The notes under the pieces were generated by a model. It made no database searches, was not told the origin of the DNA, and saw nothing but the letters and a program-made list of their open reading frames with translations. A DNA stretch of 64,000 bases from Ensifer adhaerens (GTDB taxonomy: Bacteria > Pseudomonadota > Alphaproteobacteria > Rhizobiales > Rhizobiaceae), in the NCBI RefSeq assembly GCF_001270265.1, contig NZ_LGAP01000002.1:1-64000 (forward strand). The letters run 5' to 3'. The position numbers were made by a program, and so were the translations under genes. Positions 1 to 8,275 of this stretch are shown here, piece after piece; the stretch's first letter is position 1; the number at the start of each line of letters is the position of its first letter.

Positions 1-111
1 TGCTTCTCAAAACTCAAACAGTTCCGCAGAGTAGCCACGCGCTACGAGAAAACGGCACAAAACTACCGAGCCGTCGTCACAATCGCAGCCATCGTCCTCT
101 GGATCAGGTAA
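1..111 (+). mobile_element. C-terminal end of an IS5-family transposase (cut by window edge)
   Basis: Frame 1 reads open from the first base to a TAA at 109-111 and encodes 36 residues. The stretch RRVATRYEKTAQNYRAVV followed by a hydrophobic run ending in LWIR closely resembles the conserved C-terminus of IS5-family (IS1031/IS427-type) transposases common in rhizobia. The start lies outside the window. The IS terminal repeat should lie just after the stop, where GTGTCCACACGACC (113-126) is a candidate, but the partner end is not visible. Whether the element is intact is unknown. Confidence 0.75.
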
Positions 112-133
112 GTGTCCACACGACCTAGCGCGC

Positions 134-784
134 TCAGTGCCCCTTGAGCGCGGCAATTTCGGCCTGAAGCGCCGCGACAATCTCTTCCAATGTCTGCACG
201 CGCTGCTCCAGCTCGGACAATCCGGTCCCGACAAAGGAGGACGGGCCCGGTGCGGCGGCAACCGTCTGATCGACCTCGCCACACAGCAGATGCGCAAACC
301 GGTCCTCGCGCTGGCCGGCGCCGCGGTTCAGCTGCACGATGAGCGGAGGCCTTCGCCCGATCATCAGATCGAGATTGTCCTTGAGATCCTCAATCGACTG
401 GAACCGAGCCATGCGTTCGCTGCGGGACCAGAGCTCATAGGCCGTCTGCGGACCGCGCAGCAAAAGCAGACCCAGCACGACGACCTGCGGCGACGTCAGC
501 GAAAAGCGGTTGGCGGCCAGATGTTCATAACGCTCGACACGCGATGCGAAGGCCTGTCGGACCAATCCCTTCTGGGCGAGCGAATTGAGCGCGCGATGGA
601 CGTCCACCTGTTCCAATGCCATCACCGGATCGCGCGCGGTTTTCTGGTTGGCGGCGGAGTGGGCGGAGTTGAGCGTCAGCGGATAGACGTCAGGCGTGGT
701 TTCCTTCTTCTCGATCAGGCAGCCAAGGACGCGGGCTTCGATCGCATTGAGTTCGGGAAAATCGGTGTCTGGATTGGTGTTCAT
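134..784 (-). CDS. yceH: YceH family protein (UPF0502/DUF480)
   Basis: This 216-residue protein has the DUF480 N-terminal signature (LNAIEARVLGCLIEKKETTPD, then YPLTLNSAHSAANQK), expected to form two tandem winged-helix modules. A predicted coiled coil closes the C-terminus (about residues 185-215, LEQRVQTLEEIVAALQAEIAAL). The ATG at 784 was chosen because a GA-rich ribosome site (GAGAAGAG) precedes it. The reading frame runs upstream to a TTG at 835, but the added 17 residues look unlike the family. The function of YceH is unknown; the fold suggests nucleic-acid binding. It stands alone next to the IS remnant. Confidence 0.88.
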   Translation of the reverse strand: MNTNPDTDFPELNAIEARVLGCLIEKKETTPDVYPLTLNSAHSAANQKTARDPVMALEQVDVHRALNSLAQKGLVRQAFASRVERYEHLAANRFSLTSPQVVVLGLLLLRGPQTAYELWSRSERMARFQSIEDLKDNLDLMIGRRPPLIVQLNRGAGQREDRFAHLLCGEVDQTVAAAPGPSSFVGTGLSELEQRVQTLEEIVAALQAEIAALKGH

Positions 785-1231
785 AAGCTCACTCTTCTCG
801 GCAACGAGTTCAACGGCAACCCAAGGCTTCTCCAACCACGGATGATGTTATCCAGGTTCGTCGCCGTCTTCGGGCGAGAGCTCCTGAAACTCCTCGGTCG
901 AACCGGGCTCCTCGATAGCCCGTTGAACGGCCAAGGCCAAGCCGCATTGCGGTTTCGATAGCAGATATGTCGCCAGCAATGATGGCTGGCACGGCATTCC
1001 ACTCGATCGCACTCACCGGCACCATTTTATTTCACTGGCCACGATGCTGGTCGCGCGAACGATCACGATTGCGCCGCAGTTCGCGTCGATACGGTGCCCG
1101 TCAATTTCAAGCTGATTCCACCTACGCCCTCCCTTGCCTTACGTCGTCACATGCGCAGCGGTCGCTCCATCCGGATCACCGCCGCGTCGATGGCCGACAG
1201 CTCTCGAAAACGATCATCACAGAAGCCTCCC
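785..1231. other. Intergenic stretch without a recognisable gene
   Basis: 447 bases between the divergently placed yceH and the hydrolase-like gene. Open frames here are low-complexity shadows without ribosome sites or recognisable motifs. It should hold the two divergent promoters, but no clear -35/-10 pair or repeat was found. Confidence 0.5.
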
Positions 1232-2383
1232 ATGTCCCGTGTTAAAAAGAGGGTCGTTCTGCATTTTCCAGGCTTTGAGCCCTTCGATGCGGAGGCGCAC
1301 CGCTCGCGTTACGCGCGTTCGGCGCGACAGAGCGCCAAGGTGTGGGACTTCAAGTCCGATGTCGGGCCTTTGGTGAGCACCAGCGCGGCGACGCACTTCG
1401 ATGTCGACAGTGCCGGACCCGACTGGCAGACTTCAAGCCGCATCTATGTTTTTGATCACGATGTGCTCGTCGATACCTTGAGCCGCCGGTCGTTCGTTCG
1501 CCGGCTGGGCGGGGGATTTGCCAGTGCGCTGCATGTCGCGTTCAATGGCGGGCTTTGGGGCTATTTTCGCCATGCCTGGCGCTTCGGCCTGTTTTTCCTG
1601 TTTCCTTTCCTGCTCGCCGGCCTGATGACGGCAGCCGCCCTAGTCGTCGCATTCTTCCCACAGGGGTTGAACCTATCCAGCTGGAACCTGCTGTGGAGCG
1701 TGCCGTTGGCCGGCCTTCTGCTCCAGCAGATCCTGCTGCCATTGGCCAGGAAGTTCCATACGCTGCACCTGTTTGCCGACTGGGAAATGGCCGTCGCCAT
1801 GGCGCGGCTGGATCGTCCCGATTTCAACCACTGGCTCGAAAGCTGTGTCGGTGCCGCCCGCGAGGCGTTCAGCGAAGAGGCGGACGAGTATTTGATCAGC
1901 TCGCACAGCATGGGTTCGAGCGTCGCCGCGCATGTCATCGGCATGCTGCTGGAACGGCAGCCGAATATTCTGGCGGGCAAACGGGTGGTGTTCGCAACGC
2001 TTGGCGGCGCGATCCTGCAATGTGCGCTGATGAGGCCTGCGCAGGCTCTTCGCGCCCGCGTCGGGGCAATCGCGCGCGCCAAGGAGATCTTCTGGTTCGA
2101 GGTCCATTGCCTGACGGATGCGATCCACTTCTACAAGACGCGCGTTGTCGCCCTGTCCGGACATCCGCAGGAAAAGCAGCCGTCCATCGCCTATATCAAG
2201 GTCAAGCACATGCTGTCGTCTGACCGCTACCGGCGGATCAGGCGCAACCTCCTGCGCGTCCATCGCCAGTATGTGCTCGGCCCGGACGTTCGTGCGTCCT
2301 TCGACTTTACCTTGATGACCGCAGGTCCGCTGCCGGCGTCGGCATTCGCGGATTTTTCGCGAGCAAACATACCGACGCTTTGA
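1232..2383 (+). CDS. Predicted membrane-anchored alpha/beta-hydrolase-like protein
   Basis: This 383-residue protein carries a SHSMGSS element at about residues 229-235, resembling the G-x-S-x-G nucleophile elbow of alpha/beta hydrolases but with Ser in place of the first Gly. Two hydrophobic segments at about residues 115-140 and 148-170 precede this domain, so a cytoplasmic hydrolase domain tethered to the inner membrane is likely. The ATG at 1232 starts MSRVKKRVVLHFPGFEPFD; the frame extends upstream, but that extension looks non-coding. It resembles uncharacterised rhizobial proteins. No substrate can be named, and it has no operon partner. Confidence 0.7.
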   Translation: MSRVKKRVVLHFPGFEPFDAEAHRSRYARSARQSAKVWDFKSDVGPLVSTSAATHFDVDSAGPDWQTSSRIYVFDHDVLVDTLSRRSFVRRLGGGFASALHVAFNGGLWGYFRHAWRFGLFFLFPFLLAGLMTAAALVVAFFPQGLNLSSWNLLWSVPLAGLLLQQILLPLARKFHTLHLFADWEMAVAMARLDRPDFNHWLESCVGAAREAFSEEADEYLISSHSMGSSVAAHVIGMLLERQPNILAGKRVVFATLGGAILQCALMRPAQALRARVGAIARAKEIFWFEVHCLTDAIHFYKTRVVALSGHPQEKQPSIAYIKVKHMLSSDRYRRIRRNLLRVHRQYVLGPDVRASFDFTLMTAGPLPASAFADFSRANIPTL

Positions 2384-2594
2384 CCAGCGGGGCCTTTGAT
2401 CGTTGATGACCTGCCAGCGGTCTCCTCGCTGGCGCGTCCGGGCTTGGCGGCAACCGCATTCTCGTTTCGATTTCAACCGACGCATGCGTGCATGGCGATA
2501 GCATGGCTATCACCCGCGTCGGCATCAGGATCACATCCACTTGATCGAGCGACCAAGGCAGAGTTGATCCGAGGGGCAGGGAGAAGTATTTATC

Positions 2595-2604
2595 GTGTCG
2601 ACAA
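2595..2604. promoter_or_regulatory. Candidate HypR operator 1 (GTGTCGACAA)
   Basis: A TGTCGACA palindrome at 2596-2603 lies 14 bases upstream of the hypR ATG. It matches the TTGT-NN-ACAA pattern seen at three other promoters of this locus in 9 of 10 positions. Its position over the ribosome-site/promoter region fits autorepression. Inference only. Confidence 0.45.
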
Positions 2605-2617
2605 AAGGATTCTTGAT

Positions 2618-3322
2618 ATGACCGACACAGATTCCAGCCCCACACTCGAACGCAAGCGCGGCTCTGGCGTAAAGATGGTCTACGACCTTCTGCGCGACGA
2701 AATCCTCGATCTGGTGCTGCCGCCGGGCAGCCCGATCGACGAGGTCCAACTCGCAGAACGCTTCAAGATGTCGCGCACGCCGATCCGCGAAGCGCTGGTG
2801 CGGTTGGCCGGAGAAGGCCTGATCGATACGCTGCCGAACCGTTCGACGATGGTTTCGAGCATCGACTTCCTCAACATGCACACGTTTTTCGATGCGCTCG
2901 TGCTGATGTATCGCGTCACCACGCGGCTCGCGGCACAGCATCATCGCCCGGAGGACTTGCAGATCATCCGCGCCCGGCAGGCCGAGTTTGCAGCCGCGGT
3001 GCAGGCCCAGGACGCGCTGGCGATGATCGCCACCAACGCGGCCTTCCATTCGGCCATCGCCGAGGCGGGGCGCAACACGTACTTTATCGGCCTCTTCAAC
3101 CGGCTGCTCGACGAGGGCCGTCGGATGCTGCGTCTCTACTACCAATCCTACGGTGACCAGCTGCCGCAGCGTTTCGTCGACGAACACGAGGACATGATCA
3201 CCGTGATCGCCGCGCGCGATGTCGAGGCGGCCGACCAGTTGGCCAAGGTACATGCCGAGCAGATCGTGACGCAGATCAAGCGGCTGTTCACCCGCGACGA
3301 GCGGCTAGATATCGCTTTGTGA
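2618..3322 (+). CDS. hypR: GntR/FCD-family regulator of the hydroxyproline locus (HypR)
   Basis: This 234-residue protein has an N-terminal GntR winged helix at about residues 15-80 (VYDLLRDEILDLVLPPGSPI, then FKMSRTPIREALVRLAGEG) and a C-terminal helical FCD effector domain with metal-binding-type Asp/His residues (NAAFHSAIAEAG, DEHEDMI). FCD proteins bind short palindromes and release on ligand binding; in Sinorhizobium meliloti the equivalent gene controls hydroxyproline catabolism. The ATG at 2618 was chosen because AAAGGA stands 8 bases upstream; the open frame before it is non-coding. It is the first gene of the locus, and TTGT-NN-ACAA sites next to it and to the hypD, hypS/hypH and hypM promoters support its role. 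The name rests on synteny. Confidence 0.85.
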   Translation: MTDTDSSPTLERKRGSGVKMVYDLLRDEILDLVLPPGSPIDEVQLAERFKMSRTPIREALVRLAGEGLIDTLPNRSTMVSSIDFLNMHTFFDALVLMYRVTTRLAAQHHRPEDLQIIRARQAEFAAAVQAQDALAMIATNAAFHSAIAEAGRNTYFIGLFNRLLDEGRRMLRLYYQSYGDQLPQRFVDEHEDMITVIAARDVEAADQLAKVHAEQIVTQIKRLFTRDERLDIAL

Positions 3323-3337
3323 AATCCTGTCGATTTC

Positions 3338-3347
3338 TTGTCGACAA
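3338..3347. promoter_or_regulatory. Candidate HypR operator 2 (TTGTCGACAA)
   Basis: A perfect 10-bp palindrome lies 97 bases upstream of hypD, just after the hypR stop. It is the best match to the proposed TTGT-NN-ACAA consensus, and its spacing is typical of GntR/FCD operators. Confidence 0.5.
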
Positions 3348-3444
3348 ATAAAATACAACGCGCTATTGTCATCGTCGAAGGCTGAGATCGGCGCCGGTGA
3401 TGGCGTTGGTCTTTGCCCATTCGACAGATCAATAGGAGTTTGAG

Positions 3445-4407
3445 ATGAAGGCCAAGATTTTCTCCGGCGTCATTCCTGCGCTGATGACCCCGTGCAACGA
3501 CGACCGCAGCCCCAACTTCGATGCCCTGGTGCGCAAGGGCCAGGAGCTGATTGCCCAAGGCATGTCCGCAGTCGTTTACTGCGGCTCGATGGGTGACTGG
3601 CCGCTCCTGACCGACGCGCAGCGCATGGAAGGCGTGGAGCGCCTGGTCAAGGCCGGCATCCCGGTCATCGTCGGCACCGGCGCCGTCAACACCGCTTCCG
3701 CCGTCGCCCATGCGGCGCATGCCCAGAAGGTCGGCGCCCAGGGTCTCATGGTCATCCCGCGCGTGCTTTCGCGTGGCTCGGTCGTCGCCGCCCAGAAGAA
3801 TCACTTCAAGGCCATTCTTTCGGCCGCTCCGGACCTGCCGGCGGTGATCTACAACAGCCCCTACTATGGCTTCGCCACCCGCGCCGACCTGTTCTTCGCA
3901 CTGCGCGCCGAACATCCGAACCTCGTCGGCTTCAAGGAATTCGGCGGTGCCGCCGACATGCGTTATGCGGCCGAGAACATCACCAGCCGTGACGATGGCG
4001 TCTCGCTGATGATCGGCGTCGACACGGCCGTGTTCCACGGCTTCGTCAACTGCGGTGCGACCGGCGCTATCACCGGCATCGGCTGCGTGTTGCCGAAGGA
4101 AGTCATCCACATGTGCAACCTGTCGCGGGCAGCCGCCGAAGGCGACGTCGATGCACGCCAGCGCGCGCTGGAACTGGAACAGGCGCTCGCCGTGCTCTCC
4201 TCCTTCGATGAAGGCCCGGACCTGGTTCTCTACTTCAAGCACATGATGGTGCTGAAGGGCGACAAGGAGTACACGCTGCACTTCAACGAGAGCGATGCCC
4301 TGTCGGACAGCCAGCGCGGCTACGTCGAAGCCCAGTTCAAGCTGTTCAACAGCTGGTACGCCGAGTGGAGCAAGCTCCCGGGCGCCGTCCAGAAGTACAA
4401 GGCCTGA
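3445..4407 (+). CDS. hypD: Delta1-pyrroline-4-hydroxy-2-carboxylate deaminase, DapA family (HypD)
   Basis: This 320-residue TIM-barrel protein of the dihydrodipicolinate synthase family has the Schiff-base lysine Lys164 in VGFKEFGG and the tyrosine Tyr136 in VIYNSPYYG. In this context it is expected to deaminate delta1-pyrroline-4-hydroxy-2-carboxylate, the product of HypO, to alpha-ketoglutarate semialdehyde and ammonia. A GGAG-type site (AATAGGAG) precedes the ATG. It lies between hypR and a strong terminator, so it is probably a single-gene transcript under the operator at 3338. Other DapA-family functions are possible from sequence alone; the neighbours fix the assignment. Confidence 0.9.
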   Translation: MKAKIFSGVIPALMTPCNDDRSPNFDALVRKGQELIAQGMSAVVYCGSMGDWPLLTDAQRMEGVERLVKAGIPVIVGTGAVNTASAVAHAAHAQKVGAQGLMVIPRVLSRGSVVAAQKNHFKAILSAAPDLPAVIYNSPYYGFATRADLFFALRAEHPNLVGFKEFGGAADMRYAAENITSRDDGVSLMIGVDTAVFHGFVNCGATGAITGIGCVLPKEVIHMCNLSRAAAEGDVDARQRALELEQALAVLSSFDEGPDLVLYFKHMMVLKGDKEYTLHFNESDALSDSQRGYVEAQFKLFNSWYAEWSKLPGAVQKYKA

Positions 4408-4430
4408 TCGCCCGCATCGGCCCGCAAAAC

Positions 4431-4458
4431 AAAAGGCCCTCCAGTTGGAGGGCCTTTT
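4431..4458 (+). terminator. Rho-independent terminator after hypD
   Basis: A 12-bp stem (AAAAGGCCCTCC / GGAGGGCCTTTT) with an AGTT loop is followed by further T residues. The symmetric A/T tracts mean it could stop both hypD and the convergent hypS transcript. Confidence 0.9.
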
Positions 4459-4514
4459 TTCGTTTGCCGTCTCGGCTGTACATCGAGAAGGGTATTGCCC
4501 GGCTGGGCCGTCGC

Positions 4515-5552
4515 TTACGCGACGGCGTCGAGCCCGAGCGCGAGCAGCCGGTCGAGCTGCTCCATCTCCGTCTTGTTCAGCACGATGCCTTCGGCTTCCG
4601 ACTTGGCACGCGCCACGAAGCGGCGCTGCGACGGCAAGCGGGCGCCCTGGCCGACGATCGCCTCGAACAGCACTTCGGCGCGTGCAAACGGATTGCCCGG
4701 CCGGCCGGCCGCGAATTTTTCCGGCGAGAAGGCGATGATCAGTTCGCCATGGAACGGCGCCAAGGTCGTGGTGCCGAGATAATCGAGCACTTCCGGGCTC
4801 GTCAGGTCACCGATCATGATGCCGGCCAAAAGTTCGACCATCGTGCCAATTGCCGAGCCCTTGTGGCCGCCGAAGGGCAGCATGGCGCCGGCAAGCGCCG
4901 CTTCGGGATCGGTCGTCGGGTTGCCCTCGGCATCGATCGCCCAGCCCTCCGGCAGCGGTTTGCCCGCACGGCGGTGCAGCTCGATCTCGCCACGCGCGGC
5001 AACCGAGGTCGCAAAATCGAAGACGTAGGGCGGCTTATTCTCGCGCGGCCAGCCGAAGGCGAAGGGATTGGTGCCGAGCAGCGGCTTGTTGCCGCCGGTC
5101 GGCGCGACCGTCGCATAGCCCGGGCACATGACAAGGCCGGCGAGGCCTTCACCGGTCAGGCCTTCGACCTCCGGCCAGAGGGCCGAGAAATGGGTGCAGT
5201 CATTGATGACGAGTGCGGCAAGGCCCAGCGTGCGGGCACGGTCGGCGAGGACTGGCAGGCCAAGCTCGAAGGCCGGATTGGCAAAACCGCCCTTGGCATC
5301 GACCTTGACGATGGCAGAGCCTTCCTGCGCCAGCAGTTCGGGAATGGCATCCGGCTTGACCTTGCCGGCCTTGACGGTGCGCAGCGCGCCTTCGATCCGG
5401 TAGACGCCGTGCGACTTGCAGGCGTCACGCTCGCCCGCGACGATCACCCGGGCAAGGGCGCCCGCCTGGACGGCATTGAGCCCGCCCTTGCGGAAGATTG
5501 CCTCGACCCGCTCCTGAACTGCGGCGATCGTCAGGGTGGTGGTCTCACTCAT
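4515..5552 (-). CDS. hypS: Malate/L-lactate dehydrogenase-family reductase, probable delta1-pyrroline-2-carboxylate reductase (HypS-like)
   Basis: This 345-residue protein is of the Ldh2/YlbC-type NAD(P)H-dependent oxidoreductase family (GVYRIEGAL, INDCTHFSALWPEVE, LLGTNPFAFGWP, DFATSVAARGEIE, PFGGHKGSAIGTMVELL). The family includes delta1-pyrroline-2-carboxylate/piperideine reductases, which turn the product of D-proline or trans-3-hydroxyproline breakdown into L-proline. That fits HypO and the aconitase-X enzyme in this locus. The ATG at 5552 follows AGAAAGG. It is divergent from hypH across a 144-bp region with a GTATAC-centred operator. The exact substrate is inferred from context. Confidence 0.8.
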   Translation of the reverse strand: MSETTTLTIAAVQERVEAIFRKGGLNAVQAGALARVIVAGERDACKSHGVYRIEGALRTVKAGKVKPDAIPELLAQEGSAIVKVDAKGGFANPAFELGLPVLADRARTLGLAALVINDCTHFSALWPEVEGLTGEGLAGLVMCPGYATVAPTGGNKPLLGTNPFAFGWPRENKPPYVFDFATSVAARGEIELHRRAGKPLPEGWAIDAEGNPTTDPEAALAGAMLPFGGHKGSAIGTMVELLAGIMIGDLTSPEVLDYLGTTTLAPFHGELIIAFSPEKFAAGRPGNPFARAEVLFEAIVGQGARLPSQRRFVARAKSEAEGIVLNKTEMEQLDRLLALGLDAVA

Positions 5553-5611
5553 CTTGTACCTTTCTGACTGCGTATGACCCTGTTGCGGGTGGTTGAAGTT
5601 CTGCATACATA

Positions 5612-5621
5612 GAGTATACAA
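5612..5621. promoter_or_regulatory. Candidate HypR operator 3 (GAGTATACAA)
   Basis: A GTATAC core (5614-5619) between the divergent hypS and hypH fits the right half of TTGT-NN-ACAA exactly and the left half partly. It lies 60 bases upstream of the hypS start and 76 bases upstream of hypH, so one site could serve both promoters. Confidence 0.4.
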
Positions 5622-5696
5622 AGATCCGACAAGTGCAAATCGGCTGCGTGCTATTCATGCCGAAAGACACCGGTGTTCTCAAGAAAGGATCCGCAG

Positions 5697-7214
5697 ATGG
5701 TCTTCACCCCCAAAGGAAAACATCTCGTTGCCGGCGAATGGCTCGACGGCGCAGGCACCTTCGCCGCGACGCCGGCGCATGGTCCGGCACATGACTTCGC
5801 TGTCGGCACCGTGGAACTGGTGAACCGCGCCTGCGAAGCTGCAGAAGAAGCGTTCTGGACCTATGCTTATTCGTCGCGGGCGGAGCGCGCAGCCTTCCTG
5901 CGCGCCATCGCCGACGAGATCGAGGCGCGCGCCGAAGCCATTACCGCGATCGGCAGCCAGGAAACCGGCCTGCCGGAAGCGCGGCTGCAGGGCGAGCGCG
6001 GCCGCACCACCGGCCAGCTCCGGCTGTTTGCCGACCATATCGAGGCGGGTGACTATCTCGACCGGCGCGTCGATGCAGCACTCCCCGAGCGCCAGCCGGC
6101 GCCCCGTCCGGAAATCCGGTTGATCCAGCGGCCGATCGGCCCGGTCGCCGTCTTCGGCGCCTCCAACTTCCCGCTCGCCTTCTCGACCGCCGGCGGCGAT
6201 ACCGCCGCGGCGCTCGCGGCTGGCTGCCCGGTGGTGGTCAAGGGCCATTCGGCGCATCCCGGCACCGGTGAGATCGTGGCTGAAGCCGTCGAAGCCGCCA
6301 TTCGCAAGACCGGCGTTCACCCGGGCGTCTTTTCGCTGATCCAGGGCGGCAGCCGTGACGTCGGCCACGCACTCGTCAAGCACCCGCTGATCAAGGCTGT
6401 CGGCTTCACCGGCTCGCTCGCCGGCGGCCGCGCGCTCTTCGATCTGTGCGCCGCCCGTCCCGAACCGATCCCGTTCTTCGGCGAGCTCGGCTCTGTCAAC
6501 CCGATGTTCCTGTTGCCCGAAGCCTTGAAGGCACGCGCCGAGACGCTCGGACAGGGTTGGGCCGGCTCGCTGACCATGGGCGCCGGCCAGTTCTGCACCA
6601 ATCCCGGCATTGCCGTGGTGATCGAGGGCTCCGACGCCGACCGCTTCACGACGGCCGCAGTCGAAGCGCTCGGCAAGGTGGCGCCGCAGACGATGCTGAC
6701 CGACGGTATCGCCAAGGCCTACCGCGACGGGCAGGAGCGTTTCACCACAAGAAACAGCGTCAAGCCGCTGCTCGAGACCAGCTCGACGGAGCGCACCGCA
6801 TCGCCCAATCTGTTCGAGACCAGCGGCAGCCAGTTTCTTGCCGACCATGCGCTCGGCGAGGAAGTCTTCGGCCCGCTCGGCCTCGTCGTCCGGGTGAACT
6901 CTGAGGACGAGATGGAACGGCTGGCGCGCGGTCTCCAGGGACAGCTGACGGTGACCGTTCATATGGATGCAGGCGACATCGAGCCGGCGCGTCGCCTGCG
7001 CCCCATCCTTGAACGCAAGGCAGGACGCCTGCTCGTCAACGGCTTCCCGACCGGTGTCGAAGTCGTCGATTCCATGGTGCATGGCGGCCCTTATCCGGCC
7101 TCGACAAACTTCGGCGCCACCAGCGTCGGCACCATGTCGATCCGCCGTTTCCTGCGTCCCGTCTCCTACCAGAACCTGCCGGAAGCCCTGCTGCCGGAAG
7201 ACTTCCTGAACTGA
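5697..7214 (+). CDS. hypH: Alpha-ketoglutarate semialdehyde dehydrogenase (HypH)
   Basis: This 505-residue NAD(P)-dependent aldehyde dehydrogenase has its catalytic Cys300 in GAGQFCTNPG and the general-base Glu263 in FFGELGSVNP. Co-substrate-binding motifs are seen at FGASNFPLAFS and CPVVVKGHSAHPGTGE. It would oxidise alpha-ketoglutarate semialdehyde from HypD to alpha-ketoglutarate, the last step of hydroxyproline degradation. The ATG at 5697 follows AAGAAAGGA. It is the first gene of the rightward block; a hairpin then separates it from hypM, which has its own operator. The protein clearly belongs to the KGSA dehydrogenase group; the cofactor preference is not visible. Confidence 0.9.
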   Translation: MVFTPKGKHLVAGEWLDGAGTFAATPAHGPAHDFAVGTVELVNRACEAAEEAFWTYAYSSRAERAAFLRAIADEIEARAEAITAIGSQETGLPEARLQGERGRTTGQLRLFADHIEAGDYLDRRVDAALPERQPAPRPEIRLIQRPIGPVAVFGASNFPLAFSTAGGDTAAALAAGCPVVVKGHSAHPGTGEIVAEAVEAAIRKTGVHPGVFSLIQGGSRDVGHALVKHPLIKAVGFTGSLAGGRALFDLCAARPEPIPFFGELGSVNPMFLLPEALKARAETLGQGWAGSLTMGAGQFCTNPGIAVVIEGSDADRFTTAAVEALGKVAPQTMLTDGIAKAYRDGQERFTTRNSVKPLLETSSTERTASPNLFETSGSQFLADHALGEEVFGPLGLVVRVNSEDEMERLARGLQGQLTVTVHMDAGDIEPARRLRPILERKAGRLLVNGFPTGVEVVDSMVHGGPYPASTNFGATSVGTMSIRRFLRPVSYQNLPEALLPEDFLN

Positions 7215-7234
7215 CACACGACCGATCGCTGCGC

Positions 7235-7268
7235 GGGGATCCCATTTGACGAAACAAATGGGATCCCC
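7235..7268 (+). terminator. Perfect 14-bp inverted repeat between hypH and hypM
   Basis: GGGGATCCCATTTG and its exact complement flank a 6-base ACGAAA loop, 20 bases after the hypH stop. There is no clean T-run, so it may be a weak terminator or an mRNA 3'-end stabiliser rather than a full stop. Confidence 0.6.
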
Positions 7269-7299
7269 GAACGCATTTTGCGATAGGTTGATATACTTT

Positions 7300-7309
7300 T
7301 TGTATACTG
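7300..7309. promoter_or_regulatory. Candidate HypR operator 4 (TTGTATACTG)
   Basis: This lies 87 bases upstream of hypM in an AT-rich promoter region. A second, weaker half-site (GATATACTTT at 7290-7299) sits directly upstream, suggesting two adjacent operators. It shares the TTGT-NN-AC core with the sites at 2595, 3338 and 5612. Confidence 0.45.
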
Positions 7310-7396
7310 TTTGTATTTTTAAGTTGATTTACGCTCTCCAACGCGGAATATTGCGCTCGCCGTCAAACGGCGCACCAATTTCAGGGAGAGAGAAAA

Positions 7397-8203
7397 ATGA
7401 AGACCTCGGTCCTAGCCTTCGGCCTCGTTGCCGCCACCGCTCTGACCAGCCCGGCCCATGCCGACAAGCTGGATGACATCATCGGCTCGGGTACGCTGCG
7501 CTGCGCAGTGGTTCTCGACTTCCCGCCGATGGGTTCTCGCGACGAGAACAACAATCCGATCGGCTTCGACGTCGACTACTGCAACGACCTGGCAAAGGCG
7601 CTTGGCGTCACGGCTGAGATCGTCGAGACCCCCTTCCCCGAGCGTATCCCCGCGCTGATGTCCGGACGCGTCGACGTCGGCGTCGCGTCGACCTCCGACA
7701 CGCTGGAGCGCGCCAAGACCGTCGGCATGACCGTTCCTTACTTCGCCTTCGAAATGGCCGTTACCGCCAACGACAAGACCGGCATCAAGTCCTTTGAGGA
7801 CATGAAGGGCAAGGTTGTCGGCGCCACCGCCGGCACTTTCGAAGCCATCGCTCTGGAAAAGCAGGTCAAGGAATGGGGTGCGGGCGAATTCCGTCCCTAC
7901 CAGACGCAGGCTGACGTATTCCTCGCCCTCAGCCAGGGCCAGATCGACGCCACCGTGTCGACCTCGACCGTGGCGCAGGCCAATGTCAAGACCGGCAAGT
8001 TCGCCGGCATCTCGGTCGTCGGCAAGGCGCCGTTCGACACCGACTACGTGGCTCTCTTCACCAACCGCGAAGAATATGGCCTCATCAACTACCTCAACCT
8101 CTTCATCAACCAGCAGGTCCGCACCGGCCGCTATGCCGAGCTCTATGAAAAGTGGGTCGGCGGCGAGCTGCCTTCGCTGGCGGTGAACGGCGTCTACCGC
8201 TAA
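7397..8203 (+). CDS. hypM: Periplasmic binding protein of the hydroxyproline ABC importer (HypM)
   Basis: This 268-residue secreted protein has a Sec signal peptide cut after about residue 22 (LTSPAHA). A solute-binding fold of the polar amino-acid family follows (LRCAVVLDFPPMGSRDENNNP, GFDVDYCNDLAKALG, PALMSGRVDVGVAST). It captures the amino-acid substrate for HypNPQ. GGGAGAGA precedes the ATG. It heads the hypMNPQ-O-RE-acnX operon and is separated from hypN by a strong hairpin, a common arrangement that keeps the binding protein in excess. Specificity for trans-4-hydroxyproline is inferred from the operon. Confidence 0.88.
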   Translation: MKTSVLAFGLVAATALTSPAHADKLDDIIGSGTLRCAVVLDFPPMGSRDENNNPIGFDVDYCNDLAKALGVTAEIVETPFPERIPALMSGRVDVGVASTSDTLERAKTVGMTVPYFAFEMAVTANDKTGIKSFEDMKGKVVGATAGTFEAIALEKQVKEWGAGEFRPYQTQADVFLALSQGQIDATVSTSTVAQANVKTGKFAGISVVGKAPFDTDYVALFTNREEYGLINYLNLFINQQVRTGRYAELYEKWVGGELPSLAVNGVYR

Positions 8204-8220
8204 ACTGCCCGTTTCACTGG

Positions 8221-8246
8221 CGGCGCGAGGCAAACGTCTCGCGCCG
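8221..8246 (+). promoter_or_regulatory. Intercistronic hairpin hypM-hypN
   Basis: CGGCGCGAG pairs with CTCGCGCCG around an 8-base loop, 17 bases after the hypM stop. There is no T-run. It is expected to protect the hypM part of the mRNA and lower read-through into the permease genes. Confidence 0.6.
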
Positions 8247-8275
8247 CTGCTCATTGGCGAAAAAGTGAGACGGCA

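Noticed and set aside
5679-7217. Long reverse-strand open frame of 512 codons opposite hypH
   Set aside because: It is the antisense shadow of a clear aldehyde dehydrogenase; composition is Arg/Gly/Asp-rich, with no ribosome site or family motif. The same holds for the other long frames opposite genes, for example 46011-47288 and 57376-58719.
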